This document shows, in pieces, positions 32,812-42,136 of a DNA stretch of 64,000 nt. The notes under the pieces were generated by a model that was not told the origin of the DNA, searched no databases, and worked only from the letters and a program-made list of their open reading frames with translations. The number at the start of each line of letters is the position of its first letter. The stretch's first letter is position 1. The stretch is from Sphingomonas_D zeicaulis (GTDB taxonomy: Bacteria > Pseudomonadota > Alphaproteobacteria > Sphingomonadales > Sphingomonadaceae): NCBI RefSeq assembly GCF_050433225.1, contig NZ_JBNPXQ010000001.1, positions 744,001 through 808,000 on the forward strand, in the 5' to 3' direction. The position numbers were made by a program, and so were the translations under genes.

Positions 32812-35469
32812 ATGACATCGACCAACGACATTCGCCGTTCCTTCCTCGACTATTTCGAGGGGCAGGGCCATGCCCGCGTGCCGTCTGCGCCGCTGGTGCC
32901 GCACAACGATCCCACGTTGATGTTCGTCAACGCGGGGATGGTGCCGTTCAAGAATGTCTTCACCGGGCTGGAAAAGCGGCCTTATTCCACCGCGACCTCC
33001 AGCCAGAAATGCGTCCGCGCCGGCGGCAAGCATAATGATCTCGACAATGTCGGCTACACCGCCCGGCATCACACCTTCTTCGAGATGCTCGGCAACTTCT
33101 CCTTCGGCGATTATTTCAAGGAACAGGCAATCCACCACGCCTGGACCCTGATCACCAAGGAATGGGGTATCTCGCCCGATCGCCTGACGACCACCGTCTA
33201 TCACACCGATGACGAAGCGTTCGATCTGTGGCGCAAGATTTCGGGCCTGCCCGAGAGTCGCATCATCCGCATCGCCACCAACGACAATTTCTGGTCGATG
33301 GGCGATACCGGGCCGTGTGGACCCTGTTCGGAGATCTTCTTCGATCATGGCGACCATATCTGGGGCGGCCCGCCGGGATCGCCGGAAGAGGATGGCGATC
33401 GCTTCGTCGAGATCTGGAACCTCGTGTTCATGCAGTTCGAGCAGTCGGCGGACGGCAGCCGCACGCCGCTGCCGCGCCCGTCGATCGACACCGGCATGGG
33501 GCTGGAGCGTCTGGCCGCGGTGCTGCAGGGCGTTCACGACAATTATGACACGGATACGTTCCGCGCGCTGATCGAGGCATCGGGCGCGCTGACCAAGACC
33601 CCGACCGACGGCGACAACAAGGCGAGCCATCGCGTGATCGCCGATCATCTCCGCTCCGCTGGTTTCCTCGTGGCGGACGGCGTGCTGCCCGCCAATGAGG
33701 GCCGCGGCTATGTTCTGCGCCGGATCATGCGCCGGGCGATGCGCCATGCGCACCTGCTGGGCGCTGCCGAACCGCTGATGCACAAGCTGGTGCCGGCGCT
33801 GGTCGCCGAGATGGGCGCTGCCTTCCCCGAACTGGTCCGCGCGCAGCCGTTGATCGAGGCGACTCTGCAGCAGGAAGAAGTCAATTTCCGCAAGACGCTC
33901 GCCAATGGCCTGCGGCTGCTCGATGAAGCGACCGCGACGATGGGCGAGGGCGACACGCTGCCAGGCGCCACCGCGTTCAGGCTCTACGACACCTTCGGTT
34001 TTCCCTATGACCTGACCGAGGATGCGCTGCGTCCGCGCGGCCTGTCGGTCGATCGCGCCGGCTTCGAGGAATCGATGGCCGAGCAGAAGCGCAAGGCGCG
34101 CGAAGCCTGGAAGGGCTCGGGCGAGAAAGCTTCTGACGAGGTCTGGTTCGATATCGCCGAGGAGGCCGGTGGTACCGAGTTCACCGGCTATGCCGCCAGC
34201 GAAGGCGAGGGGCAGGTCGTCGCGATCGTCAAGGATGGTGCGCGCGTCGAAATGGCAGAGGCCGGCCAGCAGGTGCTGATCGTTACCAACCAGACGCCGT
34301 TCTACGCCGAAAGCGGCGGCCAGATGGGCGATGCCGGCACGATCGCCAATGATGCCGGGTTCAAGGGGCTGGTGGAGGATACCTCAAAGCCGCTCGGCCG
34401 CCTGCACGCGCATCGCACCTTGATCCAGAAGGGTGCGATCGCCGTCGGCGAAACCGTCAAGCTGGCGATCGATGTTGAGCGCCGCGCGCAGCTCCGTGCC
34501 AATCACAGCGCCACCCACCTGCTCCACGCCGCGCTGCGCAACCGGCTCGGCGGCCATGTGACGCAGAAGGGCAGCATGGTTGCGCCCGATCGACTGCGTT
34601 TCGACTTCTCGCATCCCAGCGCCCTGACCCCGGCCGAGATTGCCGATGTCGAGGCCGATGTGAACGCGCAGATCCGTGGCAACGAAGCGGTGATGACGCG
34701 GCTGATGACACCGGACGATGCGGTTGCCGCTGGCGCGCTCGCGCTGTTCGGCGAGAAATATGGCGACGAGGTTCGCGTACTCTCGATGGGGCGCAGTGCC
34801 GAAGCGAATTATTCGGTTGAACTGTGCGGCGGCACCCACGTCGATGCGCTGGGCGATATCGCAATCTTCAAGATCGTTTCCGAAGGCGCAGTGCAGAGCG
34901 GTGTGCGTCGCATCGAGGCGCTGACCGGCGAGGCCGCGCGCCAGTGGCTGGTCGCGCGCGACGACCGGCTGAAGGAAGTTGCCGCCGCGCTCAAGACCGC
35001 GCCGGACGATGTGCCGGCGCGCGTGCTGAGCCTGATGGAGGATCGCCGCCGGCTCGAACGCGAACTGGCCGATGCGAAGAAGGCGCTGGCGATGGGCGGC
35101 GGCAAGGCCGAGGCGGCCGGACCCGAGACGGTTGGCGGTCATGCGCTGCTCGCCCGCGTCGTCGAGGGGCTCGATCCCAAGGGGCTGCGCGGTGCGGTCG
35201 ACGACATGAAGACGCAGCTCGGTTCGGGCATCGCCGTGCTGGTTGCGGTGAATGACGGCCGCGCCTCGGTCGCGGTCGGCGTCACTACCGATCTCGTCAA
35301 GGCGGTGAGCGCAGTCGATCTCGTCAAGGCGGCGGTTGCGGCGCTGGGCGGGCAGGGCGGCGGCGGCCGGCCGGACATGGCGCAGGGCGGCGGACCCGAT
35401 GGTGCGCAGGCGGATGCCGCGATTGCGGCGGTGCGCGGCGTGCTGGAAGGGCAAGCCGCGGCGGCGTGA
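32812..35469 (+). CDS. alaS: Alanyl-tRNA synthetase
   Basis: 885 residues. Class II catalytic core from MTSTNDIRRSFLDYFEGQGH, with QKCVRAGGKHNDLDNVG and GDTGPCGPCSEIFFDHG. The editing domain has the zinc site NHSATHLLHAAL and ELCGGTHVDALGDI. The C-terminal C-Ala region ends with a Gly-rich DHH-like tail (GGQGGGGRPDMAQGG). The start at 32812 is the family start; an upstream extension has no homologous character. Normal length. Confidence 0.98.
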   Translation: MTSTNDIRRSFLDYFEGQGHARVPSAPLVPHNDPTLMFVNAGMVPFKNVFTGLEKRPYSTATSSQKCVRAGGKHNDLDNVGYTARHHTFFEMLGNFSFGDYFKEQAIHHAWTLITKEWGISPDRLTTTVYHTDDEAFDLWRKISGLPESRIIRIATNDNFWSMGDTGPCGPCSEIFFDHGDHIWGGPPGSPEEDGDRFVEIWNLVFMQFEQSADGSRTPLPRPSIDTGMGLERLAAVLQGVHDNYDTDTFRALIEASGALTKTPTDGDNKASHRVIADHLRSAGFLVADGVLPANEGRGYVLRRIMRRAMRHAHLLGAAEPLMHKLVPALVAEMGAAFPELVRAQPLIEATLQQEEVNFRKTLANGLRLLDEATATMGEGDTLPGATAFRLYDTFGFPYDLTEDALRPRGLSVDRAGFEESMAEQKRKAREAWKGSGEKASDEVWFDIAEEAGGTEFTGYAASEGEGQVVAIVKDGARVEMAEAGQQVLIVTNQTPFYAESGGQMGDAGTIANDAGFKGLVEDTSKPLGRLHAHRTLIQKGAIAVGETVKLAIDVERRAQLRANHSATHLLHAALRNRLGGHVTQKGSMVAPDRLRFDFSHPSALTPAEIADVEADVNAQIRGNEAVMTRLMTPDDAVAAGALALFGEKYGDEVRVLSMGRSAEANYSVELCGGTHVDALGDIAIFKIVSEGAVQSGVRRIEALTGEAARQWLVARDDRLKEVAAALKTAPDDVPARVLSLMEDRRRLERELADAKKALAMGGGKAEAAGPETVGGHALLARVVEGLDPKGLRGAVDDMKTQLGSGIAVLVAVNDGRASVAVGVTTDLVKAVSAVDLVKAAVAALGGQGGGGRPDMAQGGGPDGAQADAAIAAVRGVLEGQAAAA

Positions 35470-35476
35470 TACGATC

Positions 35477-35504
35477 ACTCCCTCTCCCTTTGCGGAGAGG
35501 GAGT
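35477..35504. terminator. Palindromic hairpin between alaS and the Kef gene
   Basis: An 11-bp perfect stem, ACTCCCTCTCC at 35477-35487 with GGAGAGGGAGT at 35494-35504, closes a 6-base loop, between two convergent genes only 38 bases apart. There is no T-tract. The CTCCCTCTCC...GGAGAGGGAG pattern resembles palindromic elements dispersed in many proteobacterial genomes, so it may be an interspersed repeat doing terminator duty. Confidence 0.6.
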
Positions 35505-35507
35505 CGA

Positions 35508-37304
35508 TCACCCCGCTGGCTTCTCCTCCACCACGTCGGCGCGCCTGAGGCGGCCGATGCGGGGTTCGCGGTCGAGTTTCGCATCGTCCCTGATGCGGTC
35601 GCGGAAGGTGGCGCGCTTGTCATGGATCGACGCGATCACCGGGCCCATCGCGACACCCAGTTCCACCAGCACCGCTTCGGAAAGCTGTAGCGAGCTTTCG
35701 AGCGTTTCGGGCACCGCTTCGGTGGCGCCTGCCCGGTAAAGCTGCGCGGCATGATCGGTATCGCGTGCGCGCGCGACGATCGTCAGGTCCGGCACCCAAC
35801 TGCGCACGCGGCGGGTGAGGCGCACGGTCAGCACCGGATCGTCCATCGTCAGCACCAGCGCCTCGGCACGCCCAAGGTTGAGCTTGTCGACCAGTTCCGA
35901 GCGGGCGACGTCGCCGAAGATCACCGGATAACCGTCGCGCCGCGCCGCGGTGACGGCGTCGATGTTCGCCTCGACCGCGATGAACGGCCGGCTGTGCGCC
36001 TTGAGCATGTCCGCTACCAGCCGACCGACGCGACCGAAGCCGATGATCACCGTGCCTGGTTCCTCGCCGGTTTCGCCCGGCATCCCGCCATCTCCATCGT
36101 CGCGCAACTCGATCCGGCGGGCGACGTCATGACCGATCTTGGCGAGGATCGGCGTGATGGTGAGGCCGATTGCGGTGACGATCTGCCAGAAGGCGGCAGT
36201 GGACGGCATGATCAACCCTGCCGCGGTCGCCGCGGAGAGCACGATCAACGTGGTTTCCGATGGTGCCGCCATCAGCAGCCCGGTTTCGGCTGCGGTTCCC
36301 AGACGAATGCCCATCAGCCGCAGCATGCCGGTGGTGACCACCGTCTTCACCAGCACTACGCCGACGACCGCGATCGCGAGCGGCAGCCAGTTGGCGCCAA
36401 TCACGCGGAAATCCAGGCTCATGCCCACTGTCAGCAGGAACACGCCGAGCGCCAGGCCCTTGAACGGCGCGGTCATCACCTCGACCTCGCCATGATATTC
36501 GGTCTCGGCGATCAGCAGCCCCGCGAGGAGCGCGCCGACGATCGGTGAGAGGCCGGCGGCGGTGGTGGCGAGGCTCGCGAGGATGACGGTGAGCAGGCTG
36601 ACCGCAAGGAACAGTTCCGGGCTCTTGGTGCGGGCCGCTTGCGCAAACAGGCTGGGCAGCAGGAACCGCCCGGCGAGCAGCAGCGCGCCGACGGTGAGTA
36701 CGCCGATCCACAGCGTGCGCAGCAAGCCGTCCCATCCCGCATCCTGCGCGTGCGGGCTGAGCACGCCCAGCGCGAAGATGATCGGCACCAGCGCCAGATC
36801 CTCGAACAACAGCATCGCAAAGGCCGGGCGGCCCACCGGCCCCGAAGTTCCGACCATTTGCAGCACGAGGGCCGTGGAGGACAGGGCAAGCGCCAGGCCC
36901 AGGCCCATGGCACCAGCCCAGCCTTGGCCCATCAGCCACAACGCTATGCCGATGATAAGTCCGGAAAGAGCAAGCTCGGCGGCACCTACCCCGAAAACAA
37001 GTTTTCGCATTTGAAACAGGCGTTTGAATGAAAGTTCTAGGCCGATGGTGAACAGCAGCAGTACGATGCCGAACTCGGCAAAGGGTTGGATGGCCTCGGG
37101 GCTTGTGATCGTAACGTGGCGGATCCACGGGTATTGATCGGTCAGAGAACCCAGGCCGTGCGGACCCACCAAAAGCCCAACGAGAATGAAACCGATCACC
37201 GGGCTAATCCGGAAGCGCGCGAAGGCGGGAATGACAATTCCCGCAGCGCCCAGCACCACCAGAGTGTCGCCCAAGCCCTTCAGTGTGTGGAGTTCGCCAG
37301 CCAT
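35508..37304 (-). CDS. CPA2-type cation:proton antiporter with RCK domain (Kef-like)
   Basis: 598 residues. About 12 helices (residues 15-385): IVIPAFARFRISPVIGFILV, GIVLLLFTIGLELSFKRLFQ, LALALSSTALVLQMVG and SPIVGALLAGLLIAETEY. The C-terminal RCK/TrkA_N domain starts at about 415 with VIIGFGRVGRLVADML, and a second segment runs VLTMDDPVLTVRLTRRVR. It belongs to the potassium-efflux/proton-exchange family, gated by NAD-type nucleotides or glutathione adducts in known members. GTG at 37310 is an alternative start. It is divergent from another Kef-type gene 130 bases away. Confidence 0.92.
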   Translation of the reverse strand: MAGELHTLKGLGDTLVVLGAAGIVIPAFARFRISPVIGFILVGLLVGPHGLGSLTDQYPWIRHVTITSPEAIQPFAEFGIVLLLFTIGLELSFKRLFQMRKLVFGVGAAELALSGLIIGIALWLMGQGWAGAMGLGLALALSSTALVLQMVGTSGPVGRPAFAMLLFEDLALVPIIFALGVLSPHAQDAGWDGLLRTLWIGVLTVGALLLAGRFLLPSLFAQAARTKSPELFLAVSLLTVILASLATTAAGLSPIVGALLAGLLIAETEYHGEVEVMTAPFKGLALGVFLLTVGMSLDFRVIGANWLPLAIAVVGVVLVKTVVTTGMLRLMGIRLGTAAETGLLMAAPSETTLIVLSAATAAGLIMPSTAAFWQIVTAIGLTITPILAKIGHDVARRIELRDDGDGGMPGETGEEPGTVIIGFGRVGRLVADMLKAHSRPFIAVEANIDAVTAARRDGYPVIFGDVARSELVDKLNLGRAEALVLTMDDPVLTVRLTRRVRSWVPDLTIVARARDTDHAAQLYRAGATEAVPETLESSLQLSEAVLVELGVAMGPVIASIHDKRATFRDRIRDDAKLDREPRIGRLRRADVVEEKPAG

Positions 37305-37442
37305 GGGCACCGTCTTAACGTGAAGATTCGCGGCTTGTCAGGCCAATAAACGGTGCGCTGCAACATTATTTCGGATCAGGCTCGATCCCCTCGCGTTGGT
37401 TGGTTAGCCTATCCAGCCGACCCCCTGACGAGAGCCTGCCGA

Positions 37443-39083
37443 ATGCCCCATGCCACGCCGCTGATCGCCACCATCGTCGGCGGGATCGTGCTTGCCTTCA
37501 TCTTCGGAACGATCGCGCATCGCGCACGTGTGTCGCCCCTGATCGGCTATCTGGTTGCGGGGATCGCCGTTGGCCCGTTCACGCCCGGGTTCGTCGCGCA
37601 TCAGGGTTTGGCAAGCGAACTGTCCGAAATCGGCGTGATCCTGCTGATGTTCGGTGTCGGCCTGCATTTCTCGCTGAAGCAGTTGATGGAGGTTCGGACG
37701 ATCGCCATCCCCGGAGCGATCGGCCAGATCGGCGTCGCCATCCTGCTCGGCATGGGCTTGTCATGGCTGCTGGGCTGGAGCGTCGCGACGGGCTTCGTCT
37801 TCGGGCTTGCGCTTTCTGTCGCCAGCACGGTGGTGTTGCTGCGGGCGCTTCAGGACCGCCGGATCCTCGATACCGAGCGTGGCCGCATCGCGGTCGGCTG
37901 GCTCATCGTCGAAGATCTGGTGATGGTGCTGGCGCTGGTGCTGTTGCCTGCGATTGCGCATGGCGGCAGCGGCGTGGCCCTGCTGACCACGCTTGCGATC
38001 ACCATCGGCAAGGTCATCGCGTTCGTCGCCTTCATGCTGATCATCGGCCGGCGCGCCGTGCCGTGGTTGCTTCATCTCGTCGCACATGGCGGCTCGCGCG
38101 AGCTGTTCCGGCTTGCGGTGCTGGCGATCGCGCTGGGAATCGCGTTCGGTGCGGCGCTGCTGTTCGGTGTGTCCTTCGCGCTCGGTGCCTTCTTCGCAGG
38201 CATGATCCTCGCCGAATCTCCGCTCAGCCAGCGCGCTGCGGAAGAGACGCTGCCGCTGCGTGATGCGTTCGCCGTGTTGTTCTTCGTGTCCGTAGGCATG
38301 CTGTTCAATCCGCACGTCGTGGCGGATCAGCCGCTCGCGCTGCTGGGCACGCTGGCGATCATCATCATCGGCAAATCGGTTGCGGCTTTCCTGATCGTGC
38401 GCCTGTTCCGTCGGCCTACGCGCACGGCGCTGACCATCGCCGCCAGCCTTGCGCAGATCGGCGAGTTCTCTTTCATCCTCGCAACGCTTGGCTCCTCGCT
38501 CGATCTGCTGAACGGCGACGCCCGCGATCTGATTTTGGCGGGCGCGATCCTCTCGATCATGATCAACCCGCTGCTGTTCTCGACGATCGATCGCTTCGCG
38601 GGCAAGGCGCTGGCGGTCGAGCCCGGCGCCGGCATCGGCGGCACTGTGCCGACGCCGACCGGCCATGTCGTGCTGGTTGGCTACGGCCGGGTCGGGGCGA
38701 CGGTTGCGAAGACGCTGATCGCGGCGGGTGAGCGGCTTACGGTGATCGAGACCGAGGCTGATATCACCGGCTTGCCGACCGATCAGCCACGCGTTGAGGT
38801 GCTGGTCGGCAACGCCGCCAGCGCCGACATGCTGGCGCGCGCCGACATCGCTAATGCGCGGCTGCTGTTCGTCGCGATCCCGCAATGCTTCGAGGCCGGG
38901 CAGATCGTCGAGCAGGCGCGCTCGTTCAATCCGCGCCTGCGCATCATCGCGCGCGCGCACAGCGATGCGGAGATCGTGCACCTCGCCGCCAAAGGGGCCG
39001 ACCTGACGATCATGGGCGAGCGTGAGATCGCGCGGAAGATGGTCGACGAGGCGGTGGTCGGCAGAACGGTGGAGGGCGGCTGA
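37443..39083 (+). CDS. CPA2-type antiporter with RCK domain (YbaL/KefB-like)
   Basis: 546 residues. Twelve or so helices (ATIVGGIVLAFIFGTIAHRA, ILLMFGVGLHFSLKQLMEVR, FGLALSVASTVVLLRALQD) are followed by an RCK domain at about 410 (VVLVGYGRVGATVAKTLI, ARLLFVAIPQCFEAGQIVEQ). LHFSLKQLM and ALQDRRILDTERG are typical of the YbaL branch. It starts 139 bases from the divergent Kef gene, so a shared regulatory region is likely. Confidence 0.92.
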   Translation: MPHATPLIATIVGGIVLAFIFGTIAHRARVSPLIGYLVAGIAVGPFTPGFVAHQGLASELSEIGVILLMFGVGLHFSLKQLMEVRTIAIPGAIGQIGVAILLGMGLSWLLGWSVATGFVFGLALSVASTVVLLRALQDRRILDTERGRIAVGWLIVEDLVMVLALVLLPAIAHGGSGVALLTTLAITIGKVIAFVAFMLIIGRRAVPWLLHLVAHGGSRELFRLAVLAIALGIAFGAALLFGVSFALGAFFAGMILAESPLSQRAAEETLPLRDAFAVLFFVSVGMLFNPHVVADQPLALLGTLAIIIIGKSVAAFLIVRLFRRPTRTALTIAASLAQIGEFSFILATLGSSLDLLNGDARDLILAGAILSIMINPLLFSTIDRFAGKALAVEPGAGIGGTVPTPTGHVVLVGYGRVGATVAKTLIAAGERLTVIETEADITGLPTDQPRVEVLVGNAASADMLARADIANARLLFVAIPQCFEAGQIVEQARSFNPRLRIIARAHSDAEIVHLAAKGADLTIMGEREIARKMVDEAVVGRTVEGG

Positions 39084-39086
39084 TCC

Positions 39087-40691
39087 TCAGCCGCCGCCGG
39101 GAGTGGCCGGGCCTACCGGCAGCTTTCCGGTTGGCCGTGATTTGCTGCCGCGGCGCCCCCAGCTGATCCGGTAGAGATCGAACCGCCGATCCGCGAGGTT
39201 ACGCACCGTTCCTTCGGCGCGGGCCCAGGTGAGGTCGGCAAGGTTGACGTCGCTGATCGTTAAGGTCTCGACATTCTCGCTTGCCTCCGCGGCGATGCCG
39301 TCGCGCGCAAAGGGGAAGTCGCAGGGCGTGAGGATGCAGCTCTGCGCATATTGGATGTCCATATTGTCGACATTGGGCAGGTTGCCGACATTGCCCGAGA
39401 GCACGACGAAGCACTGGTTCTCGATCGCGCGCGCCTGTCCGCAATAGCGCACGCGCAGATAAGCCTGGCGACTGTCGGTGCAGAAGGGCACGAACAATAT
39501 GCGCGCGCCCTCGTCGACCAGCCGGCGGGCGAGTTCGGGGAATTCACTGTCGTAGCAGATGAGCACGCCGACCGGGCCGCAGTCGGTCTGGATCACCTCG
39601 ATCGCGTCGCCACCCTTGATGTTCCACCAATAGCGTTCGTTGGGCGTCGGGTGGATCTTCTCGCGCGCGTGGATCGATCCGTCGCGCAGCGCTACATAGG
39701 CGACGTTCTGGATGTCCCCATCGTCGGTGCGGGTGGGGTGCGAGCCACCGATGATGTTGATATTATACTCCATCGCCATCCGAGTCAGCGCCTTCACCAG
39801 CTTGTCGGTGTGCGCGGTCAGCCGGTCGATCGCCTCGATCGGGCTGAGCTCCTTCTTCTCGTAGGACAGCAGTTGGAGCGTGTAGAGTTCGGGAAAGACG
39901 ACGAAATCGGAACGATAATCAGCTGCAACATCGACAAAATATTCGATGTTGCGGACGAATTCGTCGAAATTCTCAACCGCGCGCGCCTGGAGCTGGACGG
40001 TGGCGATGCGCACGCTCTCCACATCGCGCGGCACGCGGAATTTGGGCGCCAGGTCGCTCTCCACATAGGGGTTGCGATAGACCATATGCGCCGCGAAGCC
40101 GCCGGACGCCGTATCTTCGGGCAAATAGGCGGGCAGCACGCCGATCGGCTCGAAGCCGTTGGAAAGCTGGAAGCCGAGTACGGGATCGCGCAGCTTGCCG
40201 GCGATGACCTGCTCGACATAATCTTTGGGGCCGTCGACCTTGCGCCGGGCACGTTGATAGCCGGGCATGCGCGCGCCGAAGACAATGCCGTGCAGTTCGA
40301 GCCGCTCGGCAAGCGCCTTGCGCGCGTCATAGAGCCGCTGGCCGATGCGCAGACCACGCTGCCTGGGATCGACGCACATCTCATAGCCATAAAGCCATTC
40401 GCCGGTGGGATCGTGGCGCGATCCGAAGCCGTTGCCGCTAATCTCTTCCCAATCGTGCGGCTTCAGCGCGATTTCCGCGGTGAGGCGCATCGAGGCGCAA
40501 TAGCCCACCGCCTTGCCGTCATAGAAAGCAACGAACTGGCCTTCCGGAAAATTGTTGATCTGTCCGCGGATCATACCCGCGGTGTAGCCGGACAGCCCTT
40601 CATAGGCGCGATCGACGAGTGCGACGATCGCGCGGACGTCGGCGGGCGTGGCGTTGCGCACCTCAAGGCGGGCGCGGCTGCTGGTCGGCAT
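39087..40691 (-). CDS. Fused GNAT acetyltransferase / carbon-nitrogen hydrolase
   Basis: 534 residues. The N-terminal GNAT fold (about 8-205) has RNATPADVRAIVALVDRAYE and EMCVDPRQRGLRIGQRLYDA (the acetyl-CoA loop). The C-terminal nitrilase fold (about 225-520) has the full triad: Glu in VVFPELYTLQL, Lys in AREKIHPTPNERYWW and Cys in VGVLICYDSEFPELA. The same two-domain fusion is known in other proteobacteria, with unknown substrate; a coupled amide cleavage and acylation is an attractive guess. It is alone, between ybaL and icd. Confidence 0.9.
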   Translation of the reverse strand: MPTSSRARLEVRNATPADVRAIVALVDRAYEGLSGYTAGMIRGQINNFPEGQFVAFYDGKAVGYCASMRLTAEIALKPHDWEEISGNGFGSRHDPTGEWLYGYEMCVDPRQRGLRIGQRLYDARKALAERLELHGIVFGARMPGYQRARRKVDGPKDYVEQVIAGKLRDPVLGFQLSNGFEPIGVLPAYLPEDTASGGFAAHMVYRNPYVESDLAPKFRVPRDVESVRIATVQLQARAVENFDEFVRNIEYFVDVAADYRSDFVVFPELYTLQLLSYEKKELSPIEAIDRLTAHTDKLVKALTRMAMEYNINIIGGSHPTRTDDGDIQNVAYVALRDGSIHAREKIHPTPNERYWWNIKGGDAIEVIQTDCGPVGVLICYDSEFPELARRLVDEGARILFVPFCTDSRQAYLRVRYCGQARAIENQCFVVLSGNVGNLPNVDNMDIQYAQSCILTPCDFPFARDGIAAEASENVETLTISDVNLADLTWARAEGTVRNLADRRFDLYRISWGRRGSKSRPTGKLPVGPATPGGG

Positions 40692-40760
40692 GAAAAATCC
40701 CCGTCACGTCTGCTCTGTTGAGCAAGCGTAACGGGGATGAACGGAAACGGGTTCCGTAGC

Positions 40761-40785
40761 CCGGGCGCCGGCATGCGGCGCCCGG
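40761..40785. terminator. GC-rich hairpin downstream of icd
   Basis: CCGGGCGCC at 40761-40769 pairs with GGCGCCCGG at 40777-40785 around a 7-base loop, just past the icd stop on the minus strand. No U-tract is present, so termination would rely on the hairpin or on Rho. Confidence 0.5.
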
Positions 40786-40793
40786 CCTTCAGG

Positions 40794-42014
40794 TCAGGCC
40801 CAGTTGGCCATTTCCTTTTCGAGGTTCGAACGGATCGCCTCGAAGAACTGCTCGGTGGTCATCCACGCCTGGTCCGGCCCGATCAGGATCGCAAGATCCT
40901 TGGTCATACCGCCCTGCTCGACGGTCTTGATGCAGACCTCTTCGAGCGTCTCGGCGAAACGCACCACATCGGGCGTATCGTCGAACTTGCCACGGAACTT
41001 GAGGCCGCCGGTCCACGCGAAGATCGACGCGATCGGGTTGGTCGAGGTCGCCTTGCCCTGCTGGTGCATGCGGAAGTGGCGGGTGACGGTGCCGTGCGCC
41101 GCCTCGGCCTCGATGGTCTTGCCGTCCGGCGTCATCAGCACGGAGGTCATCAGGCCGAGCGAGCCGAAGCCCTGCGCCACCTGGTCCGACTGGACGTCGC
41201 CGTCATAATTCTTGCAAGCCCAGACGAACTTGCCGTTCCACTTGAGCGCCGAAGCGACCATGTCGTCGATCAGGCGGTGCTCATAGCTGATGTTCGCGTC
41301 GCGGAACTTGTCCTTGAACTCGGCCTGGAACACCTCTTCGAACAGATCCTTGAACTGGCCGTCATAGGCCTTGAGGATCGTGTTCTTGGTCGACAGGTAC
41401 AGCGGCCAGCGACGCTCGAGCGCGTAGTTCATGCTTGCGCGGGCGAAATCGCGGATCGAATCGTCCAGGTTGTACATGCCCATCGCGACGCCCGACGACG
41501 GGAAGTCGAACACTTCCTCCTCGATCTGCTGGCCGTCCTCGCCGGTCCACACCATCTTGAGCTTGCCGGGGCCCGGCACGCGGAAGTCGGTGGCGCGATA
41601 CTGGTCGCCGAAGGCGTGACGGCCGACGACGATCGGGTCGGTCCAGCCCGGGATCAGCCTGGGAACGTTCTTGATGACGATCGGCTCGCGGAACACGACG
41701 CCGCCCAGGATGTTGCGGATCGTGCCGTTGGGCGACTTCCACATCTTCTTGAGCTTGAATTCCTCGACGCGTGCCTCGTCCGGAGTGATCGTGGCGCACT
41801 TCACGCCGACGCCATACTTCTGGATCGCCTTCGCGGCATCGACCGTGATCTGGTCATTGGTCTCGTCGCGCTTCTCGACGCCGAGGTCATAATATTCCAG
41901 ATCGATATCAAGGTAGGGCTTGATCAGCCGCTCGCGAATCCATTCCCAGATGATCCGGGTCATTTCGTCGCCGTCGATCTCGACGACCGGGGTTTTCACC
42001 TTGATCTTCGCCAT
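40794..42014 (-). CDS. icd: NADP-dependent isocitrate dehydrogenase (type II, dimeric)
   Basis: 406 residues. It belongs to the eukaryote-like dimeric group: MAKIKVKTPVVEIDGDEMTR, the substrate loop SPNGTIRNILGGVVFREP, KNVPRLIPGWTDPIVVGRHA and DDMVASALKWNGKFVWACKN. NADP specificity fits HGTVTRHFRMHQQGK near the cofactor site. It oxidatively decarboxylates isocitrate in the TCA cycle, making NADPH. Divergent from psd. Confidence 0.97.
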   Translation of the reverse strand: MAKIKVKTPVVEIDGDEMTRIIWEWIRERLIKPYLDIDLEYYDLGVEKRDETNDQITVDAAKAIQKYGVGVKCATITPDEARVEEFKLKKMWKSPNGTIRNILGGVVFREPIVIKNVPRLIPGWTDPIVVGRHAFGDQYRATDFRVPGPGKLKMVWTGEDGQQIEEEVFDFPSSGVAMGMYNLDDSIRDFARASMNYALERRWPLYLSTKNTILKAYDGQFKDLFEEVFQAEFKDKFRDANISYEHRLIDDMVASALKWNGKFVWACKNYDGDVQSDQVAQGFGSLGLMTSVLMTPDGKTIEAEAAHGTVTRHFRMHQQGKATSTNPIASIFAWTGGLKFRGKFDDTPDVVRFAETLEEVCIKTVEQGGMTKDLAILIGPDQAWMTTEQFFEAIRSNLEKEMANWA

Positions 42015-42136
42015 ATGCTCTCTTCTCCGGGGGAGGTGGTCGCGATGGCTCTAGGAGCAGGATGCGCCGGGATCAACCGCGCGGAGGGATGATCGCGGCG
42101 ATTGTCACTGCGCGCCGCGCACATTAGACAGTGCAG

